64,000 nt of DNA from Anaerolineae bacterium (lineage in GTDB: Bacteria > Chloroflexota > Anaerolineae > 4572-78 > J111), in NCBI GenBank assembly GCA_022071955.1, contig JAJVIM010000006.1:106901-170900 (forward strand), given 5' to 3'. This document shows positions 18,539 to 30,459 of the stretch, one piece after another. The translations under genes and the position numbers were made by a program. The notes under the pieces are model-generated. The model was not told the DNA's origin and did not search any database. It saw only the letters and a program-made list of their open reading frames with translations. The number at the start of each line of letters is the position of its first letter. Position 1 is the first letter of the stretch.

Positions 18539-20410
18539 ATGGACATTATTTCCAAAGCGATTATTACGGCGTTAACTACCGACCCGCTTAACCCTGAAGC
18601 GGCCGCTGCCTACCAAAATTTAAAGTCACTGCTGCGAAAAAAATATGGCGTAGAAAGTGATCTGTTTGACGCGCTGGAACAGTTGGAGAAAAAGTCCGAC
18701 TCGGCCGGGCGGCAGGCTACGCTGGGCGAAGAAATTTTGGGCGTGCGGGCCGGCCTTGACCCCACCATTAAAGCGCTGGCGCAAAACCTGCTCAACAAGT
18801 TGCAGCCGGAAACCGAGGCGCAACCGGTGGCGCCGGTTGGCGGGCCGGCGCCCTTTCAGCGACCGGCTCGGGCCAACCGTTTTATGGACAATCGCCCGGA
18901 AGTGGCTCAAATTGTGGCGGCCCTCAAACCCGGCCACGTTATCAGCCTGTGTGGCCCGGCCGGCATTGGCAAAAGCGAAATCGCCGCCGCCGCGATTTGG
19001 CAGTTGGCCCCGCGCAACGCGCTGCCAGACCTGTTTCCCGATGGAATCATCTACCACAGTTTCCATCGCCAGCCCCGCGCCGACATCGCTTTGGAAGAAA
19101 TTGCCCGCCTGTTTGGCGAAGACCCCATCCCCTCGCCCTACGAAGCCACCCAACGCGCTCTGGCCAGCAGAAAAGCCCTGCTGGTGTTTGACGGCGCTGA
19201 ACAATGCGATGACCTGTCTGGCATTTTGGCTATGCGCGGTAACAGCGGGGTGCTGGTAACCGGACGCACCTGCCCGGAAGGGGTTGAGGAGCAAATTGAA
19301 ATTCAACCGCCCTCGGCCGAAGAGTGCCTGCGCATGCTGGCCGAACTGGCCGGGCGAGTGCCGCCCCGTACCGCCGAGCGCATCTGCGAATTACTGGGTT
19401 ACTTGCCGCTGGCCGTCCAATTGGCCGGCAAACATCTGACCGCCCAAAACATTAACCCCAACGATTACCTGGCCTGGCTGGAAAGCACCTCCCTGCCCGG
19501 CCTTTCGCCGGAAGAACGGCAGCAGGAATGCCTGCCGCTGGTCATCGACAACAGCCTCAAACAGGTTAGCGAAACCGCCCAACAGGCGCTGGCCGTATCC
19601 GGGTTGCTGGCATCGATGCCGTTTGATCAGGACGTGATTTCCAAAACACTGACCATCCAGCCCAGCCACGGCCTGTTTGCCGCCATTCGTGGCTTGTTTG
19701 GCCAGCAACCGGCCCGGCAGCAAACCCCGCAGGTGCGTATGGCGCTCCGCGAACTGGGGAATTTTGGCCTGCTGTGGTGGGTCGATGGCCGTTATCAGGT
19801 CAGTCACCCCTATATTTATGGCTACGCGCAAGCAAACCTGACCCCGCCGCCCAAATCGGTGCGTCGGTTGGCCACCTATTTTATGGCCCTGGCCTGGGAA
19901 CAAAGCGCGCTGGGCGTCAGCGGTGATCAGGTGCTCGATATTAACCGGCCCCATTTTATGAAGGTGATGGTTGAATGCGTCACCTGGAAAGAATGGGAAG
20001 CGGCCCACGGGCTGGCCGCCGCCGTGGAAGATTATCTGGACCGGCAGGGCTACCTGGCCGACCGGGTGACCGCCAACGAAGTGGGGCTGATTGCCGCATG
20101 GCAGCTTGGCCGCCCCAGCGAGGGCGCCTGGCTGGGCAACCTGGGCGATACCTACCGGACAATGGGCCACGCCAAATGGGCCATCGAGCATTTTGAAAAG
20201 GCGCTGGCCACCGCCCGTCAATCCGGTGACCGGCACGGTGAAGGCAACAGCCTGGGCAACCTGGGGCTGGCTTACCGCGATTTGGGCCAAATTGACCAGG
20301 CGGTTGATTATCTGCGCAAGTCTCACACCATTTTTGAAGAAATCCGCTCGCCCAGCGCCGGTCTGGTAAAAGACTGGCTCATCGAACTGGAAGAGTGGGA
20401 AGAGAACTAA
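18539..20410 (+). CDS. STAND-class NB-ARC ATPase with C-terminal TPR repeats
   Basis: Residues 1-90 form a helical N-terminal domain (KAIITALTTDPLNPEAAAAY onward) like those placed in front of many bacterial STAND ATPases. The NB-ARC core follows: P-loop GPAGIGKS at about 140-147, Walker B LLVFDGAEQ at about 213, sensor LVTGRTC, and GYLPLAVQLAG as the GLPL motif. A winged-helix-like region spans about 345-470 and two TPR units span about 530-605. STAND proteins oligomerise on sensing a ligand, in signalling or in phage defence; no effector domain such as TIR, protease or nuclease is seen. ACACAAGGA precedes the ATG. It abuts the renalase-like gene. Confidence 0.8.
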   Translation: MDIISKAIITALTTDPLNPEAAAAYQNLKSLLRKKYGVESDLFDALEQLEKKSDSAGRQATLGEEILGVRAGLDPTIKALAQNLLNKLQPETEAQPVAPVGGPAPFQRPARANRFMDNRPEVAQIVAALKPGHVISLCGPAGIGKSEIAAAAIWQLAPRNALPDLFPDGIIYHSFHRQPRADIALEEIARLFGEDPIPSPYEATQRALASRKALLVFDGAEQCDDLSGILAMRGNSGVLVTGRTCPEGVEEQIEIQPPSAEECLRMLAELAGRVPPRTAERICELLGYLPLAVQLAGKHLTAQNINPNDYLAWLESTSLPGLSPEERQQECLPLVIDNSLKQVSETAQQALAVSGLLASMPFDQDVISKTLTIQPSHGLFAAIRGLFGQQPARQQTPQVRMALRELGNFGLLWWVDGRYQVSHPYIYGYAQANLTPPPKSVRRLATYFMALAWEQSALGVSGDQVLDINRPHFMKVMVECVTWKEWEAAHGLAAAVEDYLDRQGYLADRVTANEVGLIAAWQLGRPSEGAWLGNLGDTYRTMGHAKWAIEHFEKALATARQSGDRHGEGNSLGNLGLAYRDLGQIDQAVDYLRKSHTIFEEIRSPSAGLVKDWLIELEEWEEN

Positions 20411-20414
20411 CGGC

Positions 20415-21431
20415 TTGAACACAGACCTGTCGCACTTTTATCCCGACATTTTGATTGTTGGCGCCGGAATGGCCGGGTTAATGGCCGCCAACATGCTGCA
20501 AAAATATGACTTTGGGGTGATGCTGGTTGATAAAGGTCCGGGTGTCGGCGGCCGGCTGGCTACCCGGCGCATTGGTCCCGGCCGGGCCGACCACGGCGCC
20601 CAGTTTTTTACGGCGCGCTCGGCAGAATTTAGCCGCTGGGTTGAACAATGGCGCAGCAAAGGGCTGGTCTTTCGCTGGTCAACCGGTTGGGGCGATGGCA
20701 GCCTGGCCAAAGCCAAACCCGACGGTTACCCGCGTTATGCTGTTACCGGCGGCATGAACGCGCTGGCCCAATCGCTGGCACAGGGGCTGAACTTTCGGCT
20801 TAACACCCGTTTAACTGCGCTGGCTCCCACCGCCACCGGCTGGCAGGCCGAATCCGAAACCGGCCAGATTTTCAGCAGCCGGGCTGTGATTTTAACGCCG
20901 CCGGCGCCCCAATCGCTGGCCCTGCTGGATGCCGGGCAAACCAAGCTTGCCTCGCTAACCCGCACCGCGCTGGAGCGGATAAAATACGCGCCCTGCCTGG
21001 CCGGCCTGTACTGGGTTGATGGCCCGGTAAACCTGCCCGAACCCGGCGCGCTGCAACGGCCGGAGGCCCGCATTAGCTGGATTGCCGATAACCAGCGCAA
21101 AGGTATTTCGCCGGAAGCCACGCTGATTACCGTTCACGCCGGGCCCGAATACAGCCAGCAGTTGTGGCCCGCGCCCCCCGCAGAGGCGCTCGCCGCCCTC
21201 ACCGGCGAGTTGCGGCCGTTGCTGGCCGATTCGACGCAAATAATTGAGGCGCAGCTCAAACGCTGGCGTTACGCGCTGCCCACCGCGCTCTATTCGGACC
21301 GCTGTTTGGCCGCCGCAGATTTGCCGCCGCTGATTTTTGCCGGCGATGCCTTTGGCGAGCCAAGGATTGAAGGCGCAGCCTTATCCGGCCTGGCTGCCGC
21401 CAACAAACTGCTTGATATTCTATTCAAGTAA
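20415..21431 (+). CDS. Renalase-like FAD-dependent oxidoreductase
   Basis: Residues 10-40 hold the Rossmann motif ILIVGAGMAGLMAANML and an acidic strand end (VDKGPGVGGRLATRR), typical of the amine-oxidase/renalase family. DHGAQFFTAR and YPRYAVTGGMNALAQSLAQG are also characteristic. The C-terminal FAD-contact segment is LIFAGDAFGEPRIEGAALSG. At 338 residues the length is normal. The start is taken as TTG at 20415, because the first ATG falls inside the dinucleotide-binding motif. It lies 4 bp after the STAND ATPase stop, so co-expression is likely. The substrate is unknown; reduced-nicotinamide isomers are the known renalase substrates. Confidence 0.8.
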   Translation: MNTDLSHFYPDILIVGAGMAGLMAANMLQKYDFGVMLVDKGPGVGGRLATRRIGPGRADHGAQFFTARSAEFSRWVEQWRSKGLVFRWSTGWGDGSLAKAKPDGYPRYAVTGGMNALAQSLAQGLNFRLNTRLTALAPTATGWQAESETGQIFSSRAVILTPPAPQSLALLDAGQTKLASLTRTALERIKYAPCLAGLYWVDGPVNLPEPGALQRPEARISWIADNQRKGISPEATLITVHAGPEYSQQLWPAPPAEALAALTGELRPLLADSTQIIEAQLKRWRYALPTALYSDRCLAAADLPPLIFAGDAFGEPRIEGAALSGLAAANKLLDILFK

Positions 21432-21432
21432 T

Positions 21433-21461
21433 TTGACCAACCGGGCAATTCCATTTATATT
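21433..21461 (+). promoter_or_regulatory. Sigma-70-type promoter of typA
   Basis: TTGACC (21433-21438), a 17-bp spacer and TATATT (21456-21461). Transcription would start near 21468, giving a leader of about 70 nt that contains the hairpin at 21492-21519. Confidence 0.75.
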
Positions 21462-21491
21462 ACCCAATTCAGCAGTCTATTTATCGCGATG

Positions 21492-21519
21492 ACGCAAGGA
21501 CAGCCGCCTTGCGTTTTTT
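21492..21519 (+). terminator. Intrinsic terminator or attenuator in the typA leader
   Basis: ACGCAAGG (21492-21499) and CCTTGCGT (21507-21514) form a perfect 8-bp stem followed by a run of T to 21519. It lies between the typA promoter and its ATG, only 19 nt before the start codon. It could end the upstream gene, attenuate typA, or do both. Confidence 0.75.
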
Positions 21520-21538
21520 GTTGGCTTTACGAGGAACA

Positions 21539-23391
<1,853 letters not shown>

Positions 23392-23395
<4 letters not shown>

Positions 23396-24474
23396 TCGTT
23401 ATCCTGACCGGCGGATAACGTAAAATAAAAGCGGCTACCGTGGCCGGGTTCGCTTTCAACGCCAACCCGGCCGCCTAATTTTTGCAAAATCCGCTGCACA
23501 ATCGATAGCCCCAGCCCGTAGCCCTGCACCCGCAGTTTGTCCAGCCGGGAAAATTCGGCAAACAGCCGGGTTTGCGCGTCGGCGTCAAGGCCGGGGCCGT
23601 TGTCTTTTACCCAAAAACAGACCACGCCGTCCGGCAGCGGCGTAAACCCCAACTCAATCCGGGGCGGGGTGCCGCCGTATTTGATGGCATTGCTCAGATA
23701 ATTGACCCACACTTCCTCAATCCACGAGGCGTGGCCCAACGCCGCCGGCCAATCCTGGGGAACGGTAATTTCCGCCCTATACTCGTGGGCCATAATTTCC
23801 ACGCGCTGCAAGGCCTGGCTAATAACCTCTGGCATTGAAATGGGCCGGACAAGGACTCGTTCTTTGCGCACACTGGCCAACAGCAATAGTTCATCGACAA
23901 TATACACCGCTTTTTTGGCCGAATTCTCTATACCCTGCACCAGCTCCACAAATTCGTCGGGGTCCAACTGAATGGCGGCCTCCCGCAGATAGCCCGCGTA
24001 TGTTACCAGATTGCCCAACGGGTTTTTCAGATCGTGGGCTACGGTGTGGGCAAAAGCATCCAGTTCAACATTTTGAGCCTCAAGCTGGCGCTGTAATTTT
24101 CTAATAGTCAGGTGCGTGCGCAGCCGGGCCAGCACCCGGTCTACCTGGATGGGTTTGGTAATATAATCTACCGCGCCGAGCCGCAGCCCTTTCACTTCGT
24201 CAACAATGTCGCTCAACGCAGTCATAAAAATTACCGGGATATTTTGGGTGCCCGCATTTTCTTTCAGGCGGCGGCAGGTTTCAAACCCATCGAGGCCGGG
24301 CATCATCACATCGAGCAAAATTAAATCCGGCTCAACTTCTTCGGCAATTTCCAGGGCCGTCTCACCTCTGGAGTTAATCAATACCCGATAGCCGGCTCCT
24401 TCCAGCGCATCAAACAATACCCCCAAATTGGCCGGGTTATCGTCAACTACCAAAATTGTGTCCTGCATGGTCAT
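23392..24474 (-). CDS. Response-regulator/histidine-kinase hybrid (REC at N-terminus, kinase at C-terminus)
   Basis: 360 residues. The REC domain (about 6-125) has the acidic pair DD (11-12), phosphoacceptor Asp55 in LLDVMMPG and Lys107 in YITKP. A coiled linker leads to HisKA with His147 in [12 protein letters not shown], then HATPase with [20 protein letters not shown] and GYGLGLSI. A second ATG lies at 24468. It starts 20 bp after the large GAF kinase, so the two form an operon. It probably receives phosphate from that kinase and relays it. The same pair occurs again at 48541-51671. Neither domain drives DNA binding, so the output partner is unknown. Confidence 0.9.
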
Positions 24475-24493
24475 AAACCCATCCCGTGGCTAG

Positions 24494-27400
24494 CTAAAGT
24501 GACTCAAGAAAAGCACGCAGTTTTTCCAGTTGAAACCCTTTGAGCAAGGCATTTGCCTGGCTGACAAAAGGCTGAAATTGAGCGTCTTCGGCTTCAAGCT
24601 GGTCAAGATAGCGTTTGATCTGCCGAATATCACCAATCCGGGCCAGCTCGATGAGCTGAACCAGTTGGTCGCGCAACGGCGCAACAAATTGAGGGGCGAC
24701 CTCGGCAGGCTCCGCTTCGGTGTAAAACCACTCCAGGCCCAAATGCTGCTGAAGCTCAAAATACAGCCGGCCAATGCGCACCGGCCGGAAAATAAAGGCG
24801 TTGCACCCGGCGGCCAAACATTGTTGCCGGTCTGTTTCCTGCCCGCTGCCAGACATAATAATTATAACCACTTCTTGCAGCCCGGGTGTTTGGCGCAGGC
24901 GCTGTATCAATTCCAGGCCAGATATACCCGGCATGTTCAAATCGGCAATCACAGCAGCCGGCCGCTGTTGAACGGCTTTTTCAACGCCATCGTACCCATC
25001 AACGGCTTCTATTATTTTGCAGCCAAGGGGTACCAACATCCCGGCGATAACATGCCGATTTTCAACCGATTTGCTCACCACCAAAATTTTTGGCGGCAAC
25101 CCCTTAATGCCCACAATATGGCTGGTATCAACCACCGAGTGGATGGCGGCGTCGCCCGAGGCCGGCAGGGTGATTTCAAACCAAAACCGGCTGCCTTTGC
25201 CCAAGATGCTGGCTACCTGCAATTTGCTGTCCATCTTCTCAACCAGGTTACGGCAAATCGCCAAGCCCAGGCCGGTGCCTTCGGCCTTTTGCTTGTAATC
25301 GCCGGCCTGGCTGAACGGCTCAAAAATTCGGCCCAGTTCCTCTGGCGGAATCCCCAGGCCGGTATCTTCAACCTCAAACCGAATCTTGCAGGCGGCAGGA
25401 TCAGCGCCGTCATCAATGCGGTTCACGTTAAAATTTACCTGGCCGCGATCTGTAAATTTGATGGCATTTCCCAGCAAATTGATGATCACCTGGCGCAGCC
25501 GAATTTCATCGCCATAGACCACGGCGGGCAGCGTGGGCTGGCGATTATCCCCCCGAGTGGCAGCGTTGGCATTGCACCTGAAGTTGATGTTTTTAAATTC
25601 GGCCCGCAGTTGCATGGTTCTGCAAATGCCAGAAAGAAACTCGGTTAAATTGAAATCGGCATAATTCAGTTCTAGCTTGCCGCTTTCCACTTTGGCCAGG
25701 TCCAATATATCGTTGATCAGGCTGAGCAAATGCTGCCCGCTTTGTTCGATGACATCCACACCTTCCAGTTGGTCCGGGGTGAGCTGCGAGTCCATTTTTA
25801 GAATTTGGGCAAACCCCAAAATTCCGTTGAGCGGCGTGCGCAGTTCGTGGCTGACGCTGGCCAAAAACACACTTTTGGCGTTGCTGGCGGCTTCGGCGGC
25901 CTCTTTGGCTTGCAGGTATTCTCTAACCAGATTGGCGTTTTCAATAGCGATGGCCGCCTGATTGGCAAATAACTGCAACACGTTGGCATCAGATTCCGTG
26001 TACGCCCCAACTGTTGCGCTATCAACCGTTAAAGCGCCAATTACCCCTTTGCTGGTAATAAGCGGTACGCCCAGCCAACCCCGGATCGATTCGCCGCCCG
26101 ACCAAATCTCCCAATACGGGTCTTGATGAACATCGCTGATGTGGAGCGCTCTTTTATTTTTAACAACCCGCACGGCCGGGTCCGACTTTGTGAACGGCAC
26201 AGTGGACCCGACAAAACCATCGGCCAGATTGGTGCCGGCAGCCAGCACCAACTGATCGCCCTGCTGCAATAAAATGCCTGCCCCATCATACTGCACCACC
26301 CGGCCAAGCTGCTCAAGAATTTTGCGCAGCACTTCGCGGTGGTCAAGGTGGCTGTTTAAAATGGCGGCAACCAGGCTCAGGCTTTCGGCGACCTGCCGCT
26401 GGCGCTGTTCCTGTTCTAATAACCGGGCATTCTGCAGCGTGGTCACAATCGAGTCGGCTATCGCCTGGGCCAGATTTTGTTCCCGCTCAGAAAAATGGCG
26501 ATATTTATCCGTAGTGTCTGCGCCCAACACACCAATTACCTCGCCGCGCAGGATCAGCGGCGTAAAAAGCATAGATTTGATATTATGGGCGATGGTCAGA
26601 TTACGATTTTCAAACAAAAGCGGCTCATTGTACGCATCGTACACTGCCAGCGAACGGCCAGTTTCAATGATGTACTGATAAGCTTTGGATTTAAAGTTGA
26701 TAGCTTCTGCTGTCGGTTTTTGCGGCCGGCCGTGTCGATACAGCACATACAGGTAACCGGTTTGTCGCTCAAGATCAAACAGGCTGATCCCGCCCTGTTT
26801 TAAGCCCAACACCTGCAAAAATTCGCCCAATGCTTTTTCTACGCCCTGCTGGGTGTCCGGGGTTTTGGCCAGAATGCTGGTTACCCGATACAACAACTGT
26901 GTTTCGTGCAGCGCCTCTTCAACCTGATTTATCTGCTGGGCATTTCTAATGGCCGTGGCCGCCTGGTTGGCAAACGTTTCCAAAATCTGCTGATCTTTAT
27001 CTGAGTAAGCGCCCACGTTAAAATTATCGGCGCTCAGTACGCCAATTACCCGGCCACTCACCGCCAGCGGCGCGCCCATCCAGCACCGAATTGGTGCGCC
27101 ATCGGGCCATTTTTCCCACCCAAAATCAAGTTCAACATCAGGGATAACAAACGCGGTGTTACTGCGAAAAACGCGCGCCGCCGGATTTCTGCTGAAACGC
27201 GGGATCCGAACCCCAACAAACGCTTCGGCCAGTTTGGCCCCGGCGGTGATCACCAAATCTTCACCATCTCTCAAAAACACAGCCGCACCATCGTGTTGAA
27301 TAACATTGCCCAACTGTTCCAGAATTTTTTTGAGCACCGTTTGCAAATCCAGGCTGCTGTTAAGCACGGTGGCTACAGCCTGCAAACTTTCGGCCATCTG

Positions 27401-28024
27401 GCGTTGCCGCCGTTCCTGCTCAAAAAGCCGGGCATTAACAATAGCCCCGGCCACCTGACCGGCCACAGTTTCGACCAGACTCATTTCTGCGGCGGTGAAC
27501 ATCCGGTTAAGCACACCGGTGGCCAGCCCCACCGTGCCAATCACCTCCCCTTTGGAAATGAGCGGCGTTACCAGCAGGCACTGAACCTGCCGCTGCTCTA
27601 CCATATCCGAAGAAAGAGAAGTTTCCGGGGCAACATCTTTGGCCGAAAGTTGGTTCGGTTTTCTGGTTTCAATAACCCGGACCGATAGCGGATTTTTGGC
27701 CAGCGGCAGCACCAGCCCCACCGCGCTGTCGGTGTTGGTCCGGTCGTATTCGGCCACCACGGTTAACGCCGTTCTTTCGGCATTAAGTAGGGCCACACCG
27801 CAGGTATCAATCCCAAAAAAATTTACCAGTTTACACGTAACGGTATTTAAGATTACCTCTAAATCAAACGTTGAAACCAACGTTTGGGAGATGTCATTTA
27901 ACAGGGCTAATTCGCTAAGGCGCTGGCGGAGTTGGGCGTTTGAATTTTGAATATACTGCCCGGCAATATCCTGGCCGCGATACAGGTTATCGGGTTGCAA
28001 ATTGCTGGTATGGTCGGCTTCCAT
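24494..28024 (-). CDS. Hybrid sensor histidine kinase with four GAF domains and a C-terminal REC
   Basis: 1176 residues, with no membrane span and no signal peptide. Order: GAF1 about 40-185, GAF2 205-355, GAF3 375-530, GAF4 545-695; HisKA with SHELRTPLNGILGFAQIL (His near 724); HATPase (NLLGNAIKFTDRG, EDTGLGIPPEE, GTGLGLAI); REC about 975-1095 with the Asp of ADLNMPG near 1026; then a helical tail of about 60 residues. The ATG at 28024 is preferred because GAGAGGTGG precedes it; a GTG at 28060 is the alternative. It senses something soluble in the cytoplasm through GAF domains; the ligand is unknown. The promoter and CRP-type boxes lie upstream. Confidence 0.9.
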   Translation of the reverse strand: MEADHTSNLQPDNLYRGQDIAGQYIQNSNAQLRQRLSELALLNDISQTLVSTFDLEVILNTVTCKLVNFFGIDTCGVALLNAERTALTVVAEYDRTNTDSAVGLVLPLAKNPLSVRVIETRKPNQLSAKDVAPETSLSSDMVEQRQVQCLLVTPLISKGEVIGTVGLATGVLNRMFTAAEMSLVETVAGQVAGAIVNARLFEQERRQRQMAESLQAVATVLNSSLDLQTVLKKILEQLGNVIQHDGAAVFLRDGEDLVITAGAKLAEAFVGVRIPRFSRNPAARVFRSNTAFVIPDVELDFGWEKWPDGAPIRCWMGAPLAVSGRVIGVLSADNFNVGAYSDKDQQILETFANQAATAIRNAQQINQVEEALHETQLLYRVTSILAKTPDTQQGVEKALGEFLQVLGLKQGGISLFDLERQTGYLYVLYRHGRPQKPTAEAINFKSKAYQYIIETGRSLAVYDAYNEPLLFENRNLTIAHNIKSMLFTPLILRGEVIGVLGADTTDKYRHFSEREQNLAQAIADSIVTTLQNARLLEQEQRQRQVAESLSLVAAILNSHLDHREVLRKILEQLGRVVQYDGAGILLQQGDQLVLAAGTNLADGFVGSTVPFTKSDPAVRVVKNKRALHISDVHQDPYWEIWSGGESIRGWLGVPLITSKGVIGALTVDSATVGAYTESDANVLQLFANQAAIAIENANLVREYLQAKEAAEAASNAKSVFLASVSHELRTPLNGILGFAQILKMDSQLTPDQLEGVDVIEQSGQHLLSLINDILDLAKVESGKLELNYADFNLTEFLSGICRTMQLRAEFKNINFRCNANAATRGDNRQPTLPAVVYGDEIRLRQVIINLLGNAIKFTDRGQVNFNVNRIDDGADPAACKIRFEVEDTGLGIPPEELGRIFEPFSQAGDYKQKAEGTGLGLAICRNLVEKMDSKLQVASILGKGSRFWFEITLPASGDAAIHSVVDTSHIVGIKGLPPKILVVSKSVENRHVIAGMLVPLGCKIIEAVDGYDGVEKAVQQRPAAVIADLNMPGISGLELIQRLRQTPGLQEVVIIIMSGSGQETDRQQCLAAGCNAFIFRPVRIGRLYFELQQHLGLEWFYTEAEPAEVAPQFVAPLRDQLVQLIELARIGDIRQIKRYLDQLEAEDAQFQPFVSQANALLKGFQLEKLRAFLESL

Positions 28025-28185
28025 GCGTAAACCACCTCTCTGCTTTATTTTGGAGACCACCCGTTACTGATTGCGGCGCAAAAAATTTCTGTGGCAGCCA
28101 GTCGCCACAGATTTTTCAACGCCACGTGCCTCAGAAAAATCAGCCCAATATTGCAGCCAGCCCTTGAGCATGCAATACATGCCCT

Positions 28186-28215
28186 ATTATACAATATCGA
28201 CTTTTTTTGCAACAA
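28186..28215 (-). promoter_or_regulatory. Promoter of the GAF-kinase/REC-kinase operon
   Basis: On the minus strand, TTGTTG (28215-28210), an 18-bp spacer and TATAAT (28191-28186). Transcription would start near 28179, about 155 nt before the ATG. The nearest CRP-type box is centred about 74 bp upstream of this start. Confidence 0.55.
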
Positions 28216-28245
28216 CTGTACTTTTGATCAGCTTCACCAAAATAT

Positions 28246-28261
28246 TGTGACAAATATCACA
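28246..28261. promoter_or_regulatory. CRP/FNR-family binding box 1
   Basis: TGTGACAAATATCACA matches TGTGA-N6-TCACA exactly. Its centre is 22 bp, about two helix turns, from box 2. Confidence 0.75.
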
Positions 28262-28267
28262 AATACA

Positions 28268-28283
28268 TGTGACAAATGTCACT
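28268..28283. promoter_or_regulatory. CRP/FNR-family binding box 2
   Basis: TGTGACAAATGTCACT differs from the consensus palindrome only in the last base. Its centre (28275.5) is 41.5 bp before the start expected from the -10 at 28305-28310, the class II activator position. Confidence 0.72.
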
Positions 28284-28304
28284 TTCAATCTACGGATTTT
28301 CGGT

Positions 28305-28310
28305 TACAAT
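28305..28310 (+). promoter_or_regulatory. -10 element of the pckG promoter (activator-dependent type)
   Basis: TACAAT with no recognisable -35 hexamer. Box 2 overlaps the -35 position instead, as in CRP class II promoters. The predicted start near 28317 gives a 5' leader of about 260 nt before pckG. Confidence 0.5.
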
Positions 28311-28330
28311 GGGGTTTGTGTACATTTAAT

Positions 28331-28346
28331 TGTGACAAATATCACA
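28331..28346. promoter_or_regulatory. CRP/FNR-family binding box 3
   Basis: TGTGACAAATATCACA is identical to box 1 and extended by AAT/ATT to longer perfect arms. It is centred about 21 bp downstream of the predicted pckG start, a position that could repress or loop. The rest of 28347-28577 shows only the pckG ribosome binding site, GGAGG at 28567-28571. Confidence 0.72.
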
Positions 28347-28577
28347 ATTGGGCCGGGCAAAAGGTTTAGCTCTTTGCCGCCCGGTTTGCGAACGTGCTGA
28401 AAATGAATAAACTAAGTTGTCGGAGCTTCCCCAGTTAGTATCACGATTTCTACCCTACAAATCAATATAAATGTCCTGCGCCGTGGCAGACCCATTAGGT
28501 TCTGGGGCCCTCAGTTTCTGCCAAAGTTAGCTTATCCGTTTTAACGCCAAAATATTAAAATTAAATAGGAGGCATTC

Positions 28578-30437
28578 ATGGAATTCCCGAGTACTGTGAA
28601 ACACCAAAAATTGCGAGAGTGGGTGCAAGAGGCTGTCGCCTTGTGCAAACCCGACCAGGTTTACTGGTGCGATGGCTCGCAAGCTGAATACGACGAGATG
28701 TGCAATGTGCTGGTTGATTCCGGCACATTTATTAAATTGAACGAAGAAAAGCGGCCCAACTCCTTTTTGGCCCGCTCAGACCCCAGCGATGTGGCCCGGG
28801 TAGAAGACCGCACTTTTATTTGCAGCCTACGCAAAGACGATGCCGGTCCCACCAACAACTGGATGGACCCCAAAGAAATGAAGTCTATCCTGACCGGGCA
28901 CTATGATGGCTGCATGCGCGGCCGCACCATGTATGTTATCCCCTACAGCATGGGGCCAATTGGGTCTCACATTTCCTATATTGGGGTTGAACTCACCGAC
29001 TCGCCCTACGTTGTGGTTAATATGCATATTATGACCCGCGTAAGCAGCAAAATTTACGATGTGCTGGGTGAAGACGGCAACTTTGTGCCCTGCCTCCACT
29101 CTGTGGGCGCGCCGCTGGAACCCGGCCAAAAAGATGTAGCCTGGCCCTGCAACCCCACCACCAAATACATTGTCCACTTCCCGGAAGAACGCCTCATTTG
29201 GTCTTACGGCAGCGGCTACGGCGGCAACGCCCTGTTGGGCAAAAAATGCTTTGCCCTGCGGATTGCCGGCGCCATTGCCCGCGACGAAGGCTGGCTGGCC
29301 GAACACATGCTTATTTTAGGGGTAGAAGAACCCAGCGGCCAAAAAACTTACGTGGCCGCCGCTTTCCCCAGCGCCTGCGGCAAAACCAACTTTGCCATGC
29401 TCATCCCGCCCGATTCCTTTGTTGAAGAAGGCTGGAAAGTGACCACCGTGGGCGATGATATTGCCTGGATCAAGCCCGGCGCCGATGGCAAACTGTACGC
29501 CATCAACCCGGAAGCCGGCTACTTTGGCGTCGCTCCCGGCACGTCGGTTGACTCCAACGCCAACGCCCTGGCTTCGTGCGCCAAAAACACCATTTTCACC
29601 AACGTGGCCCTGACCGACGACGGCGATGTGTGGTGGGAAGGGTTAACCAAAACCCCGCCCGCCCACCTGATCGACTGGACCGGCAAAGACTGGGCGCCCG
29701 ACAGCGGCCGGCCCGCCGCCCACCCCAACGCTCGCTTTACCGCGCCGGCCGCCCAAAACCCGGTCATCGACTCCGAATGGGATAACCCCAACGGTGTGCC
29801 AATTAAAGCCTTTATCTTTGGCGGCCGCCGTAGCGATACCGTGCCGCTGGTTATGCAAGCCTCCAACTGGAATTACGGCGTTTATATGGCCGCCACAATG
29901 GGTTCTGAAACTACCGCCGCCGCCATTGGCGCGGTGGGCAAGGTTCGGCGCGATCCGTTTGCCATGCTGCCCTTCTGCGGGTACCACATGGCCGATTACT
30001 TTAGCCACTGGCTCAACTTTGGCCGCCACATTCCCAACCCACCGCGCATCTTCTCCGTTAACTGGTTCCGCAAAGACGACAACGGCAAATTCCTGTGGCC
30101 CGGCTTTGGCGAAAACATGCGCGTGCTCAAATGGGTGGTTGAACGGGCCAATGGCCGTGCGTACGGCATTGAAAACCCGCTCGGCCGCGTGCCGCGCTAC
30201 GATGATTTGGACTGGCGCGGGCTGGACTTTACCCGCGAGCAGTACCGCAACCTGATGGCCGTTGATCGCCAAAAATGGGTTGACGAAGTACTCTCTCACG
30301 AAGAACTGTTTGCCAAACTCTACGACCGGCTGCCCAAAGAGTTGATTTTCATCCGGCAGTTGATCCTCTCCAGCCTGTGGCGCTCACCGGAACGGTGGGA
30401 GTTCCAGGAAGAAGTCGCCTCGGTGCCCGGCGAATAA
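28578..30437 (+). CDS. pckG: Phosphoenolpyruvate carboxykinase (GTP)
   Basis: Catalyses oxaloacetate + GTP to PEP + GDP + CO2, the entry step of gluconeogenesis. At 619 residues it has the normal size for the GTP-dependent family, not the shorter ATP-dependent one. Family motifs: [36 protein letters not shown], the nucleotide P-loop [15 protein letters not shown] near 260-275 with the reactive Cys, and PKGVPI-like [20 protein letters not shown] lies 6 nt before the ATG. It is transcribed alone and ends at a strong terminator. Three CRP-type boxes upstream suggest control by carbon or redox state, which suits a gluconeogenic enzyme. Confidence 0.96.
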   Translation: MEFPSTVKHQKLREWVQEAVALCKPDQVYWCDGSQAEYDEMCNVLVDSGTFIKLNEEKRPNSFLARSDPSDVARVEDRTFICSLRKDDAGPTNNWMDPKEMKSILTGHYDGCMRGRTMYVIPYSMGPIGSHISYIGVELTDSPYVVVNMHIMTRVSSKIYDVLGEDGNFVPCLHSVGAPLEPGQKDVAWPCNPTTKYIVHFPEERLIWSYGSGYGGNALLGKKCFALRIAGAIARDEGWLAEHMLILGVEEPSGQKTYVAAAFPSACGKTNFAMLIPPDSFVEEGWKVTTVGDDIAWIKPGADGKLYAINPEAGYFGVAPGTSVDSNANALASCAKNTIFTNVALTDDGDVWWEGLTKTPPAHLIDWTGKDWAPDSGRPAAHPNARFTAPAAQNPVIDSEWDNPNGVPIKAFIFGGRRSDTVPLVMQASNWNYGVYMAATMGSETTAAAIGAVGKVRRDPFAMLPFCGYHMADYFSHWLNFGRHIPNPPRIFSVNWFRKDDNGKFLWPGFGENMRVLKWVVERANGRAYGIENPLGRVPRYDDLDWRGLDFTREQYRNLMAVDRQKWVDEVLSHEELFAKLYDRLPKELIFIRQLILSSLWRSPERWEFQEEVASVPGE

Positions 30438-30459
30438 TCGCCCCCTCACCCTAACCAGA

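Noticed and set aside
18539..20410. Calling the STAND ATPase a proven phage-defence gene
   Set aside because: No effector domain, no other defence gene nearby, and STAND ATPases also serve in signalling.
21509..21538. Upstream start for typA giving ten extra residues
   Set aside because: It would run through the leader hairpin, lacks a binding site, and the residues are not typical of TypA; the ATG at 21539 has GAGGAAC.
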